NCBI GenBank assembly: GCA_026873275.1 | Contig: JANTUC010000001.1 | Span: 372,001-436,000, forward strand | From: Pseudopithomyces maydicus | Lineage: Eukaryota; Ascomycota; Dothideomycetes; Pleosporales; Didymosphaeriaceae | Length of the DNA: 64,000 bases | Direction of reading: 5' to 3' | Shown here: piece by piece, positions 10,914-21,133 of the stretch | Layout of the letters: each line of letters opens with the position of its first letter | Numbering within the stretch: the stretch's first letter is position 1 | Program-made: the position numbers and the translations under genes | The notes under the pieces: generated by a model | The model's database searches: none | Told to the model about the DNA's origin: nothing | Seen by the model: the letters and a program-made list of their open reading frames with translations, nothing else

Positions 10914-11899
10914 AGTGTTGGTTGGCGTAACGTGGGGATGTAGATATTAAGTGAAAAGGAGGGAAATAGGACCCGAGGAAAGCGGAGAAAGTCAGGTATC
11001 GAGAAAAGACTGTGAGGGTTGAAAACTGAAAATCAGTACTGCGAGAAGATGGGAAGAGCACTGATGTGAGAAAGAGCGTGGAGAGACACGGGAAGGTAGG
11101 TTCTTATATGTATCCGCTCGTGAAGGAGCTCAATTTGACGCGGTTCAGACAACCATGACGGTGGAGCGAATACAATGACCTGTGCACAATAGAGATTTCA
11201 ATAATAAGGGTAGAATACCGGGGGTATGGGTCCTAAACTGGCTTAGCGGCCCATTGGCGTAGTGGTGAAGTGCGTGTTAAATGAGCGACACAATAGGAGA
11301 TGCGTTTACAATAGCATATTTGCCAAGAGCGATAGCGAAGTGAAGAAGAGGTTTTTGGGAACCATCAGACTAAAAACGTTCCACGAGTATCATGCTGGGT
11401 CGTAGTACGCATGTAGTCCCAAAGCAGCTGTAGTCAGAACAACATCTAATCAACCAAACCACGCATGGGTTTATTTTAGCCGTAGGAAATCATCTGATAA
11501 ATTTATCTAAAGTCTCATAACATGTAAAAGAAGCCTTCTAGCCATACGGTCATCTGTTGACTCGTTTAGTGTCATCCCCAAATATTGCACGTTTCCAGCT
11601 ACACAGGAAAGACGAACAATACCACCAATTGCACCTTTGCTAGCACCCTCAAACAGTAGAATGAAACATAATTGCCATCCTAAATACATAGAATTTAGGA
11701 AGAAAGGGGGAAGGAGGGAGAAAGGAGATGATGCCGTGTATCACCGGCTATAAGAAAAGGTTGACACATTGCCCTCATTCATCGGTTCTGGAGATTACAT
11801 GTAACACTCAATGAAATCCTTGCTTTAGCCTGCCGATAAGGGATACCTGGTGGTTTACAATGTTGTACCTAGGCAAACTGCAACTACGACCCCTATTCT
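10914..11899. other. Intergenic region upstream of the membrane-protein gene
   Basis: It holds the promoter of the minus-strand membrane-protein gene and the 3' flank of the adenosine deaminase gene. A tRNA A-box-like string (TGGCGTAGTGG, near 11254) has no B box or foldable partner downstream. I see no gene. Confidence 0.45.
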
Positions 11900-14235
11900 T
11901 CAGCCAAAAAAGGCATCCCGGCGACAATCCTCGGCTCCGGGGTCTGATGGATGATTGTATGCCGTCTCGACTTGATCTTGGATGAGCTGGCCTTGAGGGT
12001 CGACTAGATGACCGTAACGCTCATCGACAAATTCACAGAAGCGTTCAAAGGACTCCAAGAACATCTCTTGGGCTCTAGTCTTATCGCTCTTGCCCTTTAT
12101 CTCATTCTCGCCAAGGCAACTATACTCTAAGCTCCACTGGGCCAATTGCTTCCAACTATGCAGGGAAATTGTTGGAGAGCCAACCATAATCTGGTAAAAC
12201 TCATGTGACATGGAATTCCTGCGTTTGTCAGTCAGGAGTATCTTTTGAGTGTTGGACATACCTACCCGAATAGTGATGGATTATCGCTGTTGACACAGCA
12301 AGGAATACCTGCTGCTAGGAGTTCAGGGTACGGATGTTCTTTTATGTTTCTGCAAAGATGCAAGAGCTCATTGGAAATTGGGCATAGCTCGATGCAGATT
12401 CCTGACCCAGGTATGATCTTATTCCCATCCTTCTTCTGTTTGAATTGTTCGACTAAAGTAGGATGTTTCAGAAGTGAAAACCCGTGTCCGATGCGCTTCG
12501 ACTTGAGGGCAACTGCATCGAAAAGATTGGAGTTTCGAGGATCCGACGATCCACCAGTATCTAGCAAGGTTTCCCCGGCATGGAACATGAAAGGGATATC
12601 CAAACCTTCCGCCTTACATGTCGCCTTGAAAGCAACGAGTTCTTCTCGATAAAAGCCAATATGGTTAGGCCGGTCTTCTGCTCCCACGAGATCAAAGCCT
12701 ACATTACAAAAGTCAGTTACTATCCCCCATCCGTTAGATTATTTAACTTACCGCAGATAAGATCCGGAAACTCCTTTTTCAACTTGATACAATCGCGCAT
12801 TTCAGATAACATTTTCGGTCGCGGTATGGATCGTGGCGTGCAATAGATGATTTTCAACCCAAAGGGGAACAGTTCCCTCTTTTCTCTGCCTGTACTGCCA
12901 TCCTTTTCTTTGAGCTTCGCTTCCACACACGTGGTGATCAACCGCATTTGCTGTGAGAGATCAAGCTTATTTACACCATCGGTATCCGGTATGAACTTGT
13001 CCAATAACATAGGACGCAATTCTGCATACATGATCTTTTCGTCGATGAGACGCTCGATAGCCGCTCCGATATACCACTCATATACCTTCTTGTAGTTCAT
13101 CAGGCCCTTGAAACATCGAGTGGCTTGATTGAAACGGGCCCAGACTCTGTAGAGATTTGTTAGCGACGAAGTTGGTCGATGGGCATATCTATGTTCCATA
13201 CCCGTTCACAGTCTGCGCCGGGTCATAGGCTTCAAATTCACTAATAACCATTTTCTGCTTGATCCAATTCTCCGCCGGATGAAGGTCGACCAGCTGAGGC
13301 TCTGACTTCAGTCGATTACCTGCGGCATGCCTTTCAGATTCGGATTGCTTGTATTTCTCGGTGAATGACTGGTCTGCAAACACCCCTTTAAAGTGTGACC
13401 ACTTCATGTAGGCCTTGTATCCATTTTTGCAAATTTCACACTCGCTCTTGTCTTTGCAACCACCGCCTTGAGCGTGCGCTTTCTCAGCTTTCCAGCTTTC
13501 GATTCCCCGGTTGTTCACACCTTTGTAGTCTTTGGAGAAGATGTTGCTGCTTGGTATGGAATCGGGCAAGACATCAAAGACCATCTCTGTTTCACGCAGA
13601 TCCTCTTCATTCATCAGCGCACGCTTACTCCATACATACATGTTTTTCATAGAGTTTGCTTCCTTCAGTAGTCTCTCGGGATTCAGTTCGGCGTTAAAGT
13701 GAAGGTGCAAAAGAGCACCCTTTGGAACCTCTTTCGCAATCTGAAAGATTTTGCTACGCCCTTCGATGCGTGTTTTGTTTGTGAGGAATTGACCACCCAT
13801 GTCCAAGGTATCCGGGCCTGGAATTGCTTCAGATGCGGTGTTACCGAAGATCACCACACGTTCATATTCCCTCAAGGCACGGATAATAAGTGCGGCTCGA
13901 AGTTCCATGGCAGAAGCATTGTTGATAGCTGTGCAGTCCCAAGCCTCGTTGGCCTCGGCGGCAAGTAAGCTATTGTGTGTTTTCGCATATTCTTCAAGAG
14001 CAACATTCTTCGACTCGCTATTGTCTCTAGACTCATCCACATGTATGAACTTATCGTCCTTCAGAAGATTCCAAAAAGCGCCAGGACCGAGGGCTTCAGA
14101 AGGCTGCCCACTCGTGCTTTTCTGGACAGCCTGGCTTCCCGAATTAGTGGCCATTCTGTTTGGTCTTTGCACCAAGGACAATGGGCTTTGCGAAGTCCGC
14201 TTTCTCTTCTTCTCGGGAGAGTTAGCTGAAGACAT
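11900..14235 (-). CDS. ADA2/ADGF-type adenosine deaminase family protein
   Basis: Four exons (14235-13202, 13146-12752, 12698-12266, 12218-11900) are joined by introns of 55, 53 and 47 bp. Phases 2, 1 and 2 all agree, giving 726 residues. Metal-dependent deaminase hallmarks are in order: the HxH zinc pair in KGALLHLHFNAEL, the catalytic FMFHAGE motif, GHGFSL, and the metal-binding NSDNPSLFG near the C-terminus. The overall layout matches the CECR1/ADGF branch more than classical small ADA. Family members hydrolyse adenosine to inosine and ammonia. Animal ADGFs are secreted, but this protein starts with a hydrophilic stretch containing KKRKR and has no signal peptide, so it is probably intracellular, possibly nuclear. 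Substrate is not certain: related fungal proteins are only annotated by similarity. Confidence 0.85.
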
Positions 14236-15884
14236 GTCTGACCTGTTTACTTCCCCGCCAGAGGTCTTTTTGTCACGTACAGAACTGTGACTAGGTTACT
14301 AGACTGGTAGGATCTTACGATGAGTGGATGCTCACAATGTTGGTATCACTATGCCACACTTGGACAGTAATCCCTGGAAAGTACTTTGAGGTTCGTCTGA
14401 AGGCTTTGGATCACTGTCAGTAGGCATGCCGATGGTATTGATGCAGATGCCTCAATCACCGGTTTCTCATACCGGTTTCAAGACGTGATGGCTGGTATGG
14501 TCGCGTTTGCGGCACACAAATACGGAGGGTTGATTGCAGCCTATGCCGTCCACCGGTGAAAGATAGGGTAGTGGTCTGGTAGTTGATGGAGGCTGTGCAG
14601 AGTAGTGTAGATTTTGCAAAGTTGGCAAGTCCAAGGCTGCAAGTGGTAAAGTTGGTGCTAGAAGCGGAAGGATTGACCAGGAGCAGTGGAGGAAGATATC
14701 TGTAGATGGCCTGGCCCGTGTCTTGACCTATGGAGAGTGTGACTGTCAGTGTGCGATCCACATGGCAGCGGAAGCGGGAATGCAGGAGGCAAAGTCATGG
14801 GTGCTGCGCCGCTCGACCCGTCATGTATGTAGTGCGGGAAGGCTGAATCACACATGTGGTGCCTGGAGGAGGTGACGGCGAGGAGGGGGAGGGGAAATGG
14901 GTCCGTGAGAAAACGGAAGGATGCAGACACAGAAGAATATAGAAACGAGGCACAGGCCGTTGAGGGCCCTTTGTGGGTTGTGATAGCATGCACTTGGGAA
15001 GATAGCTCAGACAGGCAGGGGACACAGCGCATTTGGGTGAGGGAGCAAGAAGATTAACGGAGCGCCCACATACATCAGCGCATGGTCATTGCGCGCGCGA
15101 TAGCACTCGGTCTCTGGCTGCGATCACTTGGACGGTGCGCAGGACTCGGTCGCAGAGGATGGATGGCGGTGGGTGCGGGCGTGAGTGTAGCCGTGAATAT
15201 GTCACGAGGCTGTGGGTGGACTGTGAGTTGGGGTTGGCGCTGGCGGGTGTGTGTCTTCTCGGGAGGGCGTGGGGTCAGCAAGGAGCAGAGGAAGGCGCAA
15301 CAGCAACTCGCGCTTTCCCGCTGCAGAACTGGGGCAGGCGCTGGTGTTTCAACAAAGATGCGGCAGGCGCTGGTGCAAGAGAGATGCCCACAAGTGTGCT
15401 CGCGACACGCTCTCACTTCCGGTCACAGATTGAGGCTATGCCGGCGCCTCCCTACAGGACATGCCGCTATCCTGGAGCCTAGTCACACTTCTTTCCAATC
15501 GCCAGCTGGGCCCCCTCTAGCAGCGATGCCTCAGGCACCAATCGCTGGCATAGGCGCTAGGACGCTGTTGTGTGAGGCTGAATACGAGCAATTCGTCCCT
15601 CGAGCACTGACCGGTTCGCCTGTGATCGTCGCCCCCAGACGTCCGTAGGAGGGCCTCCTCTAACCGTCTTCATTGCATTGCCCGCCACCTGTTCCGCCAA
15701 TCTGTCACCGGCATCCCGGCTTGCGCGTCCATCATTGCGGCCCCGGCTCTTGTTTTCGTTATATACCGTCGTTTCGCTGAGCCGTTTTTTCATACCGCCT
15801 GCCCTGACCCATGTCACTTCCTCGCGGGGAGCTTTGACTTTTCTCCGCTTTCCCAATTTTCCACAGCCACATCCTCCGCTCGCC
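14236..15884. other. Divergent intergenic region
   Basis: This 1.6-kb stretch lies between the minus-strand adenosine deaminase and the plus-strand membrane protein. From about 14,850 to 15,650 it is GC-rich and carries overlapping open frames (the longest 188 codons at 15082) with no recognisable domain. I take it as promoters and 5' leaders. Confidence 0.45.
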
Positions 15885-17283
15885 ATGCTCTGGCTCCAGG
15901 CCGAGAATGGAGAGCCCGTACTCCAGCAACTGCAGCTCGACATTGTCGGTTTCCTTGCCATCTTGGGAGAGGGTTCGGTGCTCGCCAACGCCCAAGTTTC
16001 CACACTGTCCAAATGGATCTACCTCCCACGTTTGATCCCAGCTCCTCAAGCCTTGATGCGGCCCACAAGACCTGTTGTGCTTGAACCTGCCCCGGGCCAT
16101 ATTACAGGCATTTACTCAGGCAACTACAAGGACACCATCAATCACATCGGCAACATCGTCTGGTGAGTGTCCGAATCTGTCCTCGCCTCCCTTCCAAGCC
16201 ATTTATGCGACGTCACGATTATATAGCTCACGTCGAAGTGAGCGGACGACGTTGGAATCGGCAGTCGTATTTCAACTCCAAACTTGTCAAACCAAGCCTT
16301 GCTTTTCTTCAGTCTGGAATGGGAGCAAGCTAACAGGAAAAATCTGTAGTGATGCCAATAACTTGCCTGCCCATTCCGTTCGTGTTGTCAGCATCAAACG
16401 TACCGGTATCAGCCTGATCAAGTCACGGACTATCGCTCCTCTGACTGGTGTCCTCCTGCTTGGTTTCTTCCTCTCATGCGTCCTGCTTGGACTTTCCATT
16501 TGGCGACACGATGGAATGTCTTTGGTGGCCACGGTCCTCCTCTCTTGCTTATCTTCGCTGATTGGCTTTGGGAATAAGTGGGAACTGAAGCTACCGGAAC
16601 GGAAGGTGAAAACAGGCAATGTTCCACCTGGAGATGTTGTGATACGGTATCCGAAAGGCAGCTTCTTAATTGTCCGATGTCCAGAGGAAGTGGCCAGAGA
16701 ACTATACTTTGCACCCGAGACCATCCAGTATCTACTTCAGCATGGCCCGGCATATCGTCTACTCAGTCTCGTCGGCACGATCATGCTGATGGGCGGCGTC
16801 ATCTGCCTTGCCAACGCCCAAATCGAATCACAGATAGCATGGGCGGCTTCCTACATGCTGCTTGGCTCCTCATACTGGATCGTTGCTGCTTTACCGGCAA
16901 AGTTACACTGGGACTACTCATGCTACACTGTCACTAATGAATGTCTTAGCGACTCGGACATGTCGGCAAAGGGATATCCTTCGGAAAATCCAACATTCAC
17001 TCAAGCTCTCTGGAAAGCAATCGTCGTATCGAAACAGACGGGATGGGTACGATTGAGTAATGCATGTCCAGATACACCGGCTTGGTCAAAATGGTTGCAG
17101 CAGGCTCAGGCACAAGCCAAGACGGTTCAACTTACGGAGAGCAAGAAGGTGGCGACATGGGAGATTCCAGATTGGGATGCACAGCAGGCTCTCGTCGCGC
17201 TCTTGAACGACCAGGCCCAGAACGACACAGCGAGCATCAAGAACCCCGAAGCAGTGTTGGTGCAAAATCCTGAGGATGTGTGA
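15885..17283 (+). CDS. Four-TM fungal membrane protein, unknown function
   Basis: Exons 15885-16162 and 16350-17283 are joined by a 187-bp phase-2 intron (GTGAGT..TGTAG), giving 403 residues. The start at MLWLQAENG is chosen because the upstream in-frame extension is Pro/Arg-rich and untypical. Hydrophobic segments lie at about residues 138-162 (LTGVLLLGFFLSCVLLGL), 169-187 (MSLVATVLLSCLSSLIGF), 245-264 (LLSLVGTIMLMGGVICLANA) and 271-292. Between the second and third is a soluble loop of about 60 residues with DVVIRYPKGSFLIVRCPEEVARELYF. I recognise it as a kind of conserved hypothetical membrane protein common in filamentous ascomycetes, but know no function. Confidence 0.75.
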
Positions 17284-17425
17284 GACTCGGACTGATTTTT
17301 TTTTCTATTTGTACGACACCGAATTTGCTTTTCAGCCATGAAACGACATCTACGATTTACGACATAACGGGATAATGACGGCATATCGATCTGCATCGCA
17401 TCGCACCCTTTAGCGTTAAGCGTTT

Positions 17426-17441
17426 CTAGATTTAAATCTAG
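17426..17441. repeat. 16-bp perfect palindrome in a 3' flank
   Basis: CTAGATTTAAATCTAG reads the same on both strands. It lies 143 bp after the stop of the four-TM gene and may be part of its 3' end signals; no function is demonstrated. Confidence 0.6.
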
Positions 17442-17674
17442 TGAGGCACTATTGACTGGCACACCGTCGCCATCGTCATATCTATATTACAATGAATCCT
17501 TTTCTGACCGACTAGCGAGTCATACCTTTTGCTTCTGTACCCTGTGTTTCCAACCTACTGTACCACCTGAGGCTGCTTCAGGCATACACTCTCTCGAAGC
17601 GGCGATATAAGGTAAGCGGCCTGTCGAAGGCCACAGCGAGGACGTGATGCTGTGCATAAAGTGGCTTTTGCTGC

Positions 17675-18546
17675 TCATCTCGCGAGCTTCCAGCGTTGCT
17701 CGTGCTCTACCTTGTTCTTTATGACGGTTCGTAGCCAGTTTTCTAGATTTTGACCTTCTCTGCCGTCCACTTGCATTCCCTCGCCCAAGCCGACGCCGCC
17801 GTCTTCTTTGCAGCACACTTCTTCGGCAGCCTCGGCGGCCTCTTCCCACTCGTCATAACTGAAAGAGCCATCGCTCTCATTGAGTATCAAGTCACCCTCG
17901 CCAGAGAAGGCGAAAACGTGTGCGGAGCGTATGGGTTTGGCGCGCAGGAGGTCGTTCGCCGTCGGCGATAGCAGATGCGTGGAGGTGGTTGAGGATGTAG
18001 CGACCAGAACAGCGGTGAGGGTGGTAGAGAGGGGAATGGAGGCGCTGAGGAGGGCAAGGAGGGCAGTGTGGAGGAGGTGGGGGAGAAGAGTCAACGTCTA
18101 GATTGAATAATTAGCTTCGTAATTTGGAAGCAGGGCTGGGCAAAGATGCGACTCACAGTGTTGACGCCGGTAGAGCTTTCTTCGTCTGGCAGACTTCGCA
18201 CTTGCAGTGTGATCTGGACCAGTGTCCGTGGTATGCTCCGGGTCAGGATGATGCTGCGCAGGGTGTTGTGCAGCAGCGTTTCCAAATGTCTTTCTCTGGG
18301 AGCTATTTCCAATGGTCAGCCAGGGCTGGGTGTCTCTCAGGCGGCCGGGTGCTACTCACTGCCAACGCCTGCGGCAGGCCTCACATTGACCTCCACGGTC
18401 GCTTCCTCGGGCATCTCATCGCGGCGCAGGACTTCGATGGGGCCGTTGACGGCGCCGATGATGCAGTATCCCTGGTGGGTGTAGGTAGCTGATCCGTCAG
18501 CGCGGTGCAGATGCGAGAGGGCGGCCTCGGGCGCCATTTCTTTCAC
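17675..18546 (-). CDS. RRP46: Exosome subunit Rrp46 (RNase PH-like fold)
   Basis: Exons 18546-18360, 18302-18157 and 18097-17675 are joined by introns of 57 and 59 bp (phases 1 and 0), giving 251 residues. The start region reads APEAALSHLHRADGSATY. It continues through GAVNGPIEVLRRDEMPEEATVEV and RERHLETLLHNTLRSIIL, the conserved RNase PH-fold pattern of EXOSC5/Rrp46. The family is a non-catalytic ring subunit of the nuclear and cytoplasmic exosome, which takes part in 3'-5' RNA decay and rRNA processing. A second Met (MAPEAAL, 18537) is an alternative start. The gene is divergent from PEX4 with about 300 bp between start codons. Confidence 0.85.
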
Positions 18547-18550
18547 TGTC

Positions 18551-18595
18551 TGTAGGTATGTGGGTATGTAGGTATGTAGGTATGTACATAGGTAC
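18551..18595. repeat. GTATGTAG-type short tandem repeat
   Basis: About five imperfect copies of an eight-base TAGGTATG unit, a few bases upstream of the RRP46 start codon. Confidence 0.8.
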
Positions 18596-18818
18596 TGGCG
18601 CGCAATGGCTACGCTAGTTCATGGAAACTTTGGACAGGGATGCGCGGGATGATGGCGGGGTCCGAGCGCGGTGCACTGCGCGGTGTGAGCGGGCCGAGGC
18701 TGGACTTGTTATCGTTTCCAAGGTGAGCTGTGGCGTCTGCGCTTCGTGAGCGCCTGCGCCATTGTCAATTGAGTGCATCTCCACTGCTGCACACCTCTGC
18801 CCAACATTGCAAAGGAGA

Positions 18819-18847
18819 GACAGGACAGGACAGGACAGGACAGGACA
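18819..18847. repeat. ACAGG pentanucleotide microsatellite
   Basis: Five to six copies of ACAGG end at the PEX4 start codon (ATG at 18850), so they lie in the 5' leader. Length variation here could alter leader length without touching the frame. Confidence 0.85.
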
Positions 18848-18849
18848 AG

Positions 18850-19398
18850 ATGGCCAGCTCGTCGCGTGTTCAATCGCCCACCAAGCGCCTGCTCACAGAG
18901 CTGCAGAGCTACCAGTGGGACCCCAACGACGCCCTGCTGGAGCTTGGTCCTGTCGATGATGACGAGTTGATGCACTGGAGGGCTGTCATGAAGGGCGTGC
19001 CGGGCACCGCCTACCAAGGTAAACACCGCCTCCCACCTCGCTGCCCGTGATCATCTGACCTGAGTGCAGGCGGCCGCTGGGCTCTCGATATCCACATCCC
19101 GAACAACTATCCCCTCTCTCCCCCATCCATCCGCTTTATCACCCCTATCTGCCACCCAAATGTCGATTTCAAAACGGGCGAAATCTGCCTGGACTTGCTC
19201 AAGACCAGCTGGACACCTGCATACACCATCACAACCACCATGACGAGCATACACCAGCTGTTGACGAGTGCTGAGCCGGACAGCCCGCTCAACGTGGACA
19301 TTGCGCAGCTGTTCAGGCAGGAGGATTATGTAGGAGCTGAAGCGCTGATAAGATTCTACACCGAAACCGAGAGATACGATGGGAGAACACGGCGGTGA
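18850..19398 (+). CDS. PEX4: Ubiquitin-conjugating enzyme E2, Pex4-like
   Basis: Exons 18850-19018 and 19070-19398 are joined by a 51-bp phase-1 intron, giving 165 residues. It is a UBC fold with the HPN motif (CHPNVDF), the active-site Cys in GEICLDLLKTSWTPAYT, and the LxxNVDIAxL helix end. The short insert-free core and the TSWTPAYTI stretch after the catalytic Cys fit Pex4, the peroxisomal E2 that monoubiquitinates the import receptor Pex5 for recycling. Assignment to Pex4 over other small E2s is by this local pattern, not by a computed phylogeny. The gene is divergent from RRP46. Confidence 0.75.
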
Positions 19399-20094
19399 CC
19401 CGAGGCATCGTCTCTACCGGTCTTTCAACTGTTGGAACTGGAAGCTTACTGCGGACTTTGCGGTACCGATTGTGTCCAGGCGTTGGCGCGAAGGTTCTTG
19501 GTTATACGCGAGTTACATGATACTTTGAATTTATTTATTTTTTCTTTTTGGCAAAACAGTCTGGATTTAGTGCTGTTACCAACCACTGTACACGAACTGC
19601 TACCAGACACATAGACTTCTGCCGCGAACATCATACTAGCACTAACATATAACTGCGAACCATGACCCAGGCTGGCGCTTCAGGAATCCATGCGCTTGGT
19701 GGCTGTGTTACGTTGCAAGCAAGAGAAGTCAACATAGATATTCCGATTTCACCCGACCCTGTTCCGTGTCGAGGAAGCTATTTGGATGTTTTGCTGACCA
19801 TCAACCCCACATTATCTTTTGAACGAAAATCATGGTTTCCGGTGTTCTCGCTTCTGTCGCAACTCGTAAACATGTAGGATCCAAACAACCGTCGGCCCGG
19901 ATAAGTATCCCTACCTTTTCCGACGTGCGTAATTGTCTGGGTATGCAAACATTGCGAACTCAAAAAATCACTCGTCTATATATCTGGTCATCCGTTGTCC
20001 TACAGAAGCGTGAAATAACTCCAATTCTCATAGTTCAAAGCATCACTTGTCCTAATCAGCCCTTAAGAACCACGCATACACGCATTGAACAACA
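19399..20094. other. Intergenic, no gene seen
   Basis: 3' flank of PEX4 and promoter of the HAD hydrolase. A 71-codon frame at 19662 resembles nothing known. Confidence 0.5.
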
Positions 20095-20796
20095 ATGTCC
20101 TCACTAGACCCTCTCCCAAAACCAAAAGCCATCATTTTCGATCTTCTAACCGGTCTCCTGGACTCATGGTCTGTCTGGGACGCATCGACACCCTCCGGAA
20201 CCTCTGCCGAAGGTCGCAAATGGCGGCAGCAATACCTCGCCGTCACATTTGGCAGCACGACTTACGGCCCTGGTAGCACATATGAGGAACTTGTCGCCCG
20301 TGCGGCCGTAGAGTCTAGCATGCCTCCATCCGCTCCTGAAGCCCTCTTGAGGCATTGGGATGATCTGAAAGCCTGGCCAGAAGTCGGATCGGTGCTGAGG
20401 CAGCTAAGGGCAAAGGGGTACTCGCTGGGTGTGATTACGAATTGCTCAAAAGACAAGGGGCGTGCTGCTATAAGAAACGCAGAGAAGTCTGCAGAAGAGG
20501 CAGGAAACGAGGAAGAAGGGAGTTGGCGATTCGACGCAGCGATCACGGCGGAGGAAACAGGGTGGTACAAACCTGCGTTACAAGCGTATCATGCGATACT
20601 CCCGTTGCTTGGTGATGGAGATGTTAAGCCGGAAGAGGTGCTGTTTGTGGCGGGTAGTGCAGGCGATGTAGAAGGGGCATCGAGGGCGGGGTTCAAGGTC
20701 GTGTGGAACAATCATGTCGGCCTAGAGAGGAAAGGAGAGGTTCTACCGTTGAGGGAGGGGAAATCTTTAGACGAAGTACTAGAAGATCTTTTGTAA
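20095..20796 (+). CDS. HAD-superfamily hydrolase, haloacid-dehalogenase-like
   Basis: Intact single exon, 233 residues. HAD motif I is AIIFDLLTGLLDSW, with the nucleophile Asp at about residue 17. Motif II is VITNCS, the motif III Lys is in GWYKPALQAY, and motif IV is FVAGSAGDVEGA. The residue two after the nucleophile is Leu rather than Asp, which is usual for the L-2-haloacid dehalogenase branch and argues against a phosphatase. The natural substrate is unknown. The CAP-type insert lies between motifs I and II. The enzyme is probably cytosolic, as no signal is seen. Confidence 0.75.
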   Translation: MSSLDPLPKPKAIIFDLLTGLLDSWSVWDASTPSGTSAEGRKWRQQYLAVTFGSTTYGPGSTYEELVARAAVESSMPPSAPEALLRHWDDLKAWPEVGSVLRQLRAKGYSLGVITNCSKDKGRAAIRNAEKSAEEAGNEEEGSWRFDAAITAEETGWYKPALQAYHAILPLLGDGDVKPEEVLFVAGSAGDVEGASRAGFKVVWNNHVGLERKGEVLPLREGKSLDEVLEDLL

Positions 20797-21054
20797 GGGA
20801 AGGGGAAGAAGAAAGCTTTAGTAAAGATAGAATAGTGCCATGAAAGAGTCCTAATGATTAGAACCCTGATTCATATTTCGGCTGGATAGTGATGAGAAGT
20901 GCACACTTCACTGCATGCTTATTCCTTATTCTATTCTCTTGATCTTCGAATATATAGATCCTCGGCTTCTTAACAAACTTGATAGATGCAAGTTTATAAA
21001 AGAAAAAAAAAGATCTGACATCGTACATCTAGGTGAACTGATGGCAAAAAGTTT

Positions 21055-21133
21055 TGGACGGGTAGGGGATCGAACCCTAGACCTCCCGCAGGCTTAATGC
21101 AAAGCGGGCGCTCTACCACTGAGCTACACGCCC
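21055..21133 (-). tRNA. tRNA-Ala (UGC) with a 7-nt intron
   Basis: On the minus strand the sequence folds as acceptor GGGCGTG/CCCGTCC, D arm GCTC-AGTGGTA-GAGC, anticodon stem CCCGC/GCGGG, variable AGGTC, and T arm TAGGG-TTCGATC-CCCTA. The discriminator base is A. The anticodon loop is TTTGCA, then seven extra bases, then T. This places anticodon TGC and an intron after position 37, the canonical nuclear position. The G3-U70 pair, the main alanine identity element, is present. One acceptor pair (6-67, T-C) is mismatched. A T run just beyond the 3' end fits Pol III termination. Confidence 0.9.

Larger units (their letters stand above)
18547..18849. promoter_or_regulatory. Shared promoter of RRP46 and PEX4
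   Basis: Only 303 bp separate the two start codons, so both promoters must fit here. It contains a GTATGTAG-type octanucleotide repeat at 18551-18595 (RRP46 side) and an ACAGG pentanucleotide array at about 18819-18847 directly before the PEX4 ATG. No TATA box is evident. Confidence 0.6.

Noticed and set aside
11250..11270. tRNA A-box-like string TGGCGTAGTGG
   Set aside because: No T-loop/B-box GGTTCGA and no cloverleaf can be drawn around it.
15082..15648. 188-codon plus-strand frame upstream of the four-TM gene
   Set aside because: GC-rich, overlapped by frames on the other strand, and no recognisable feature.
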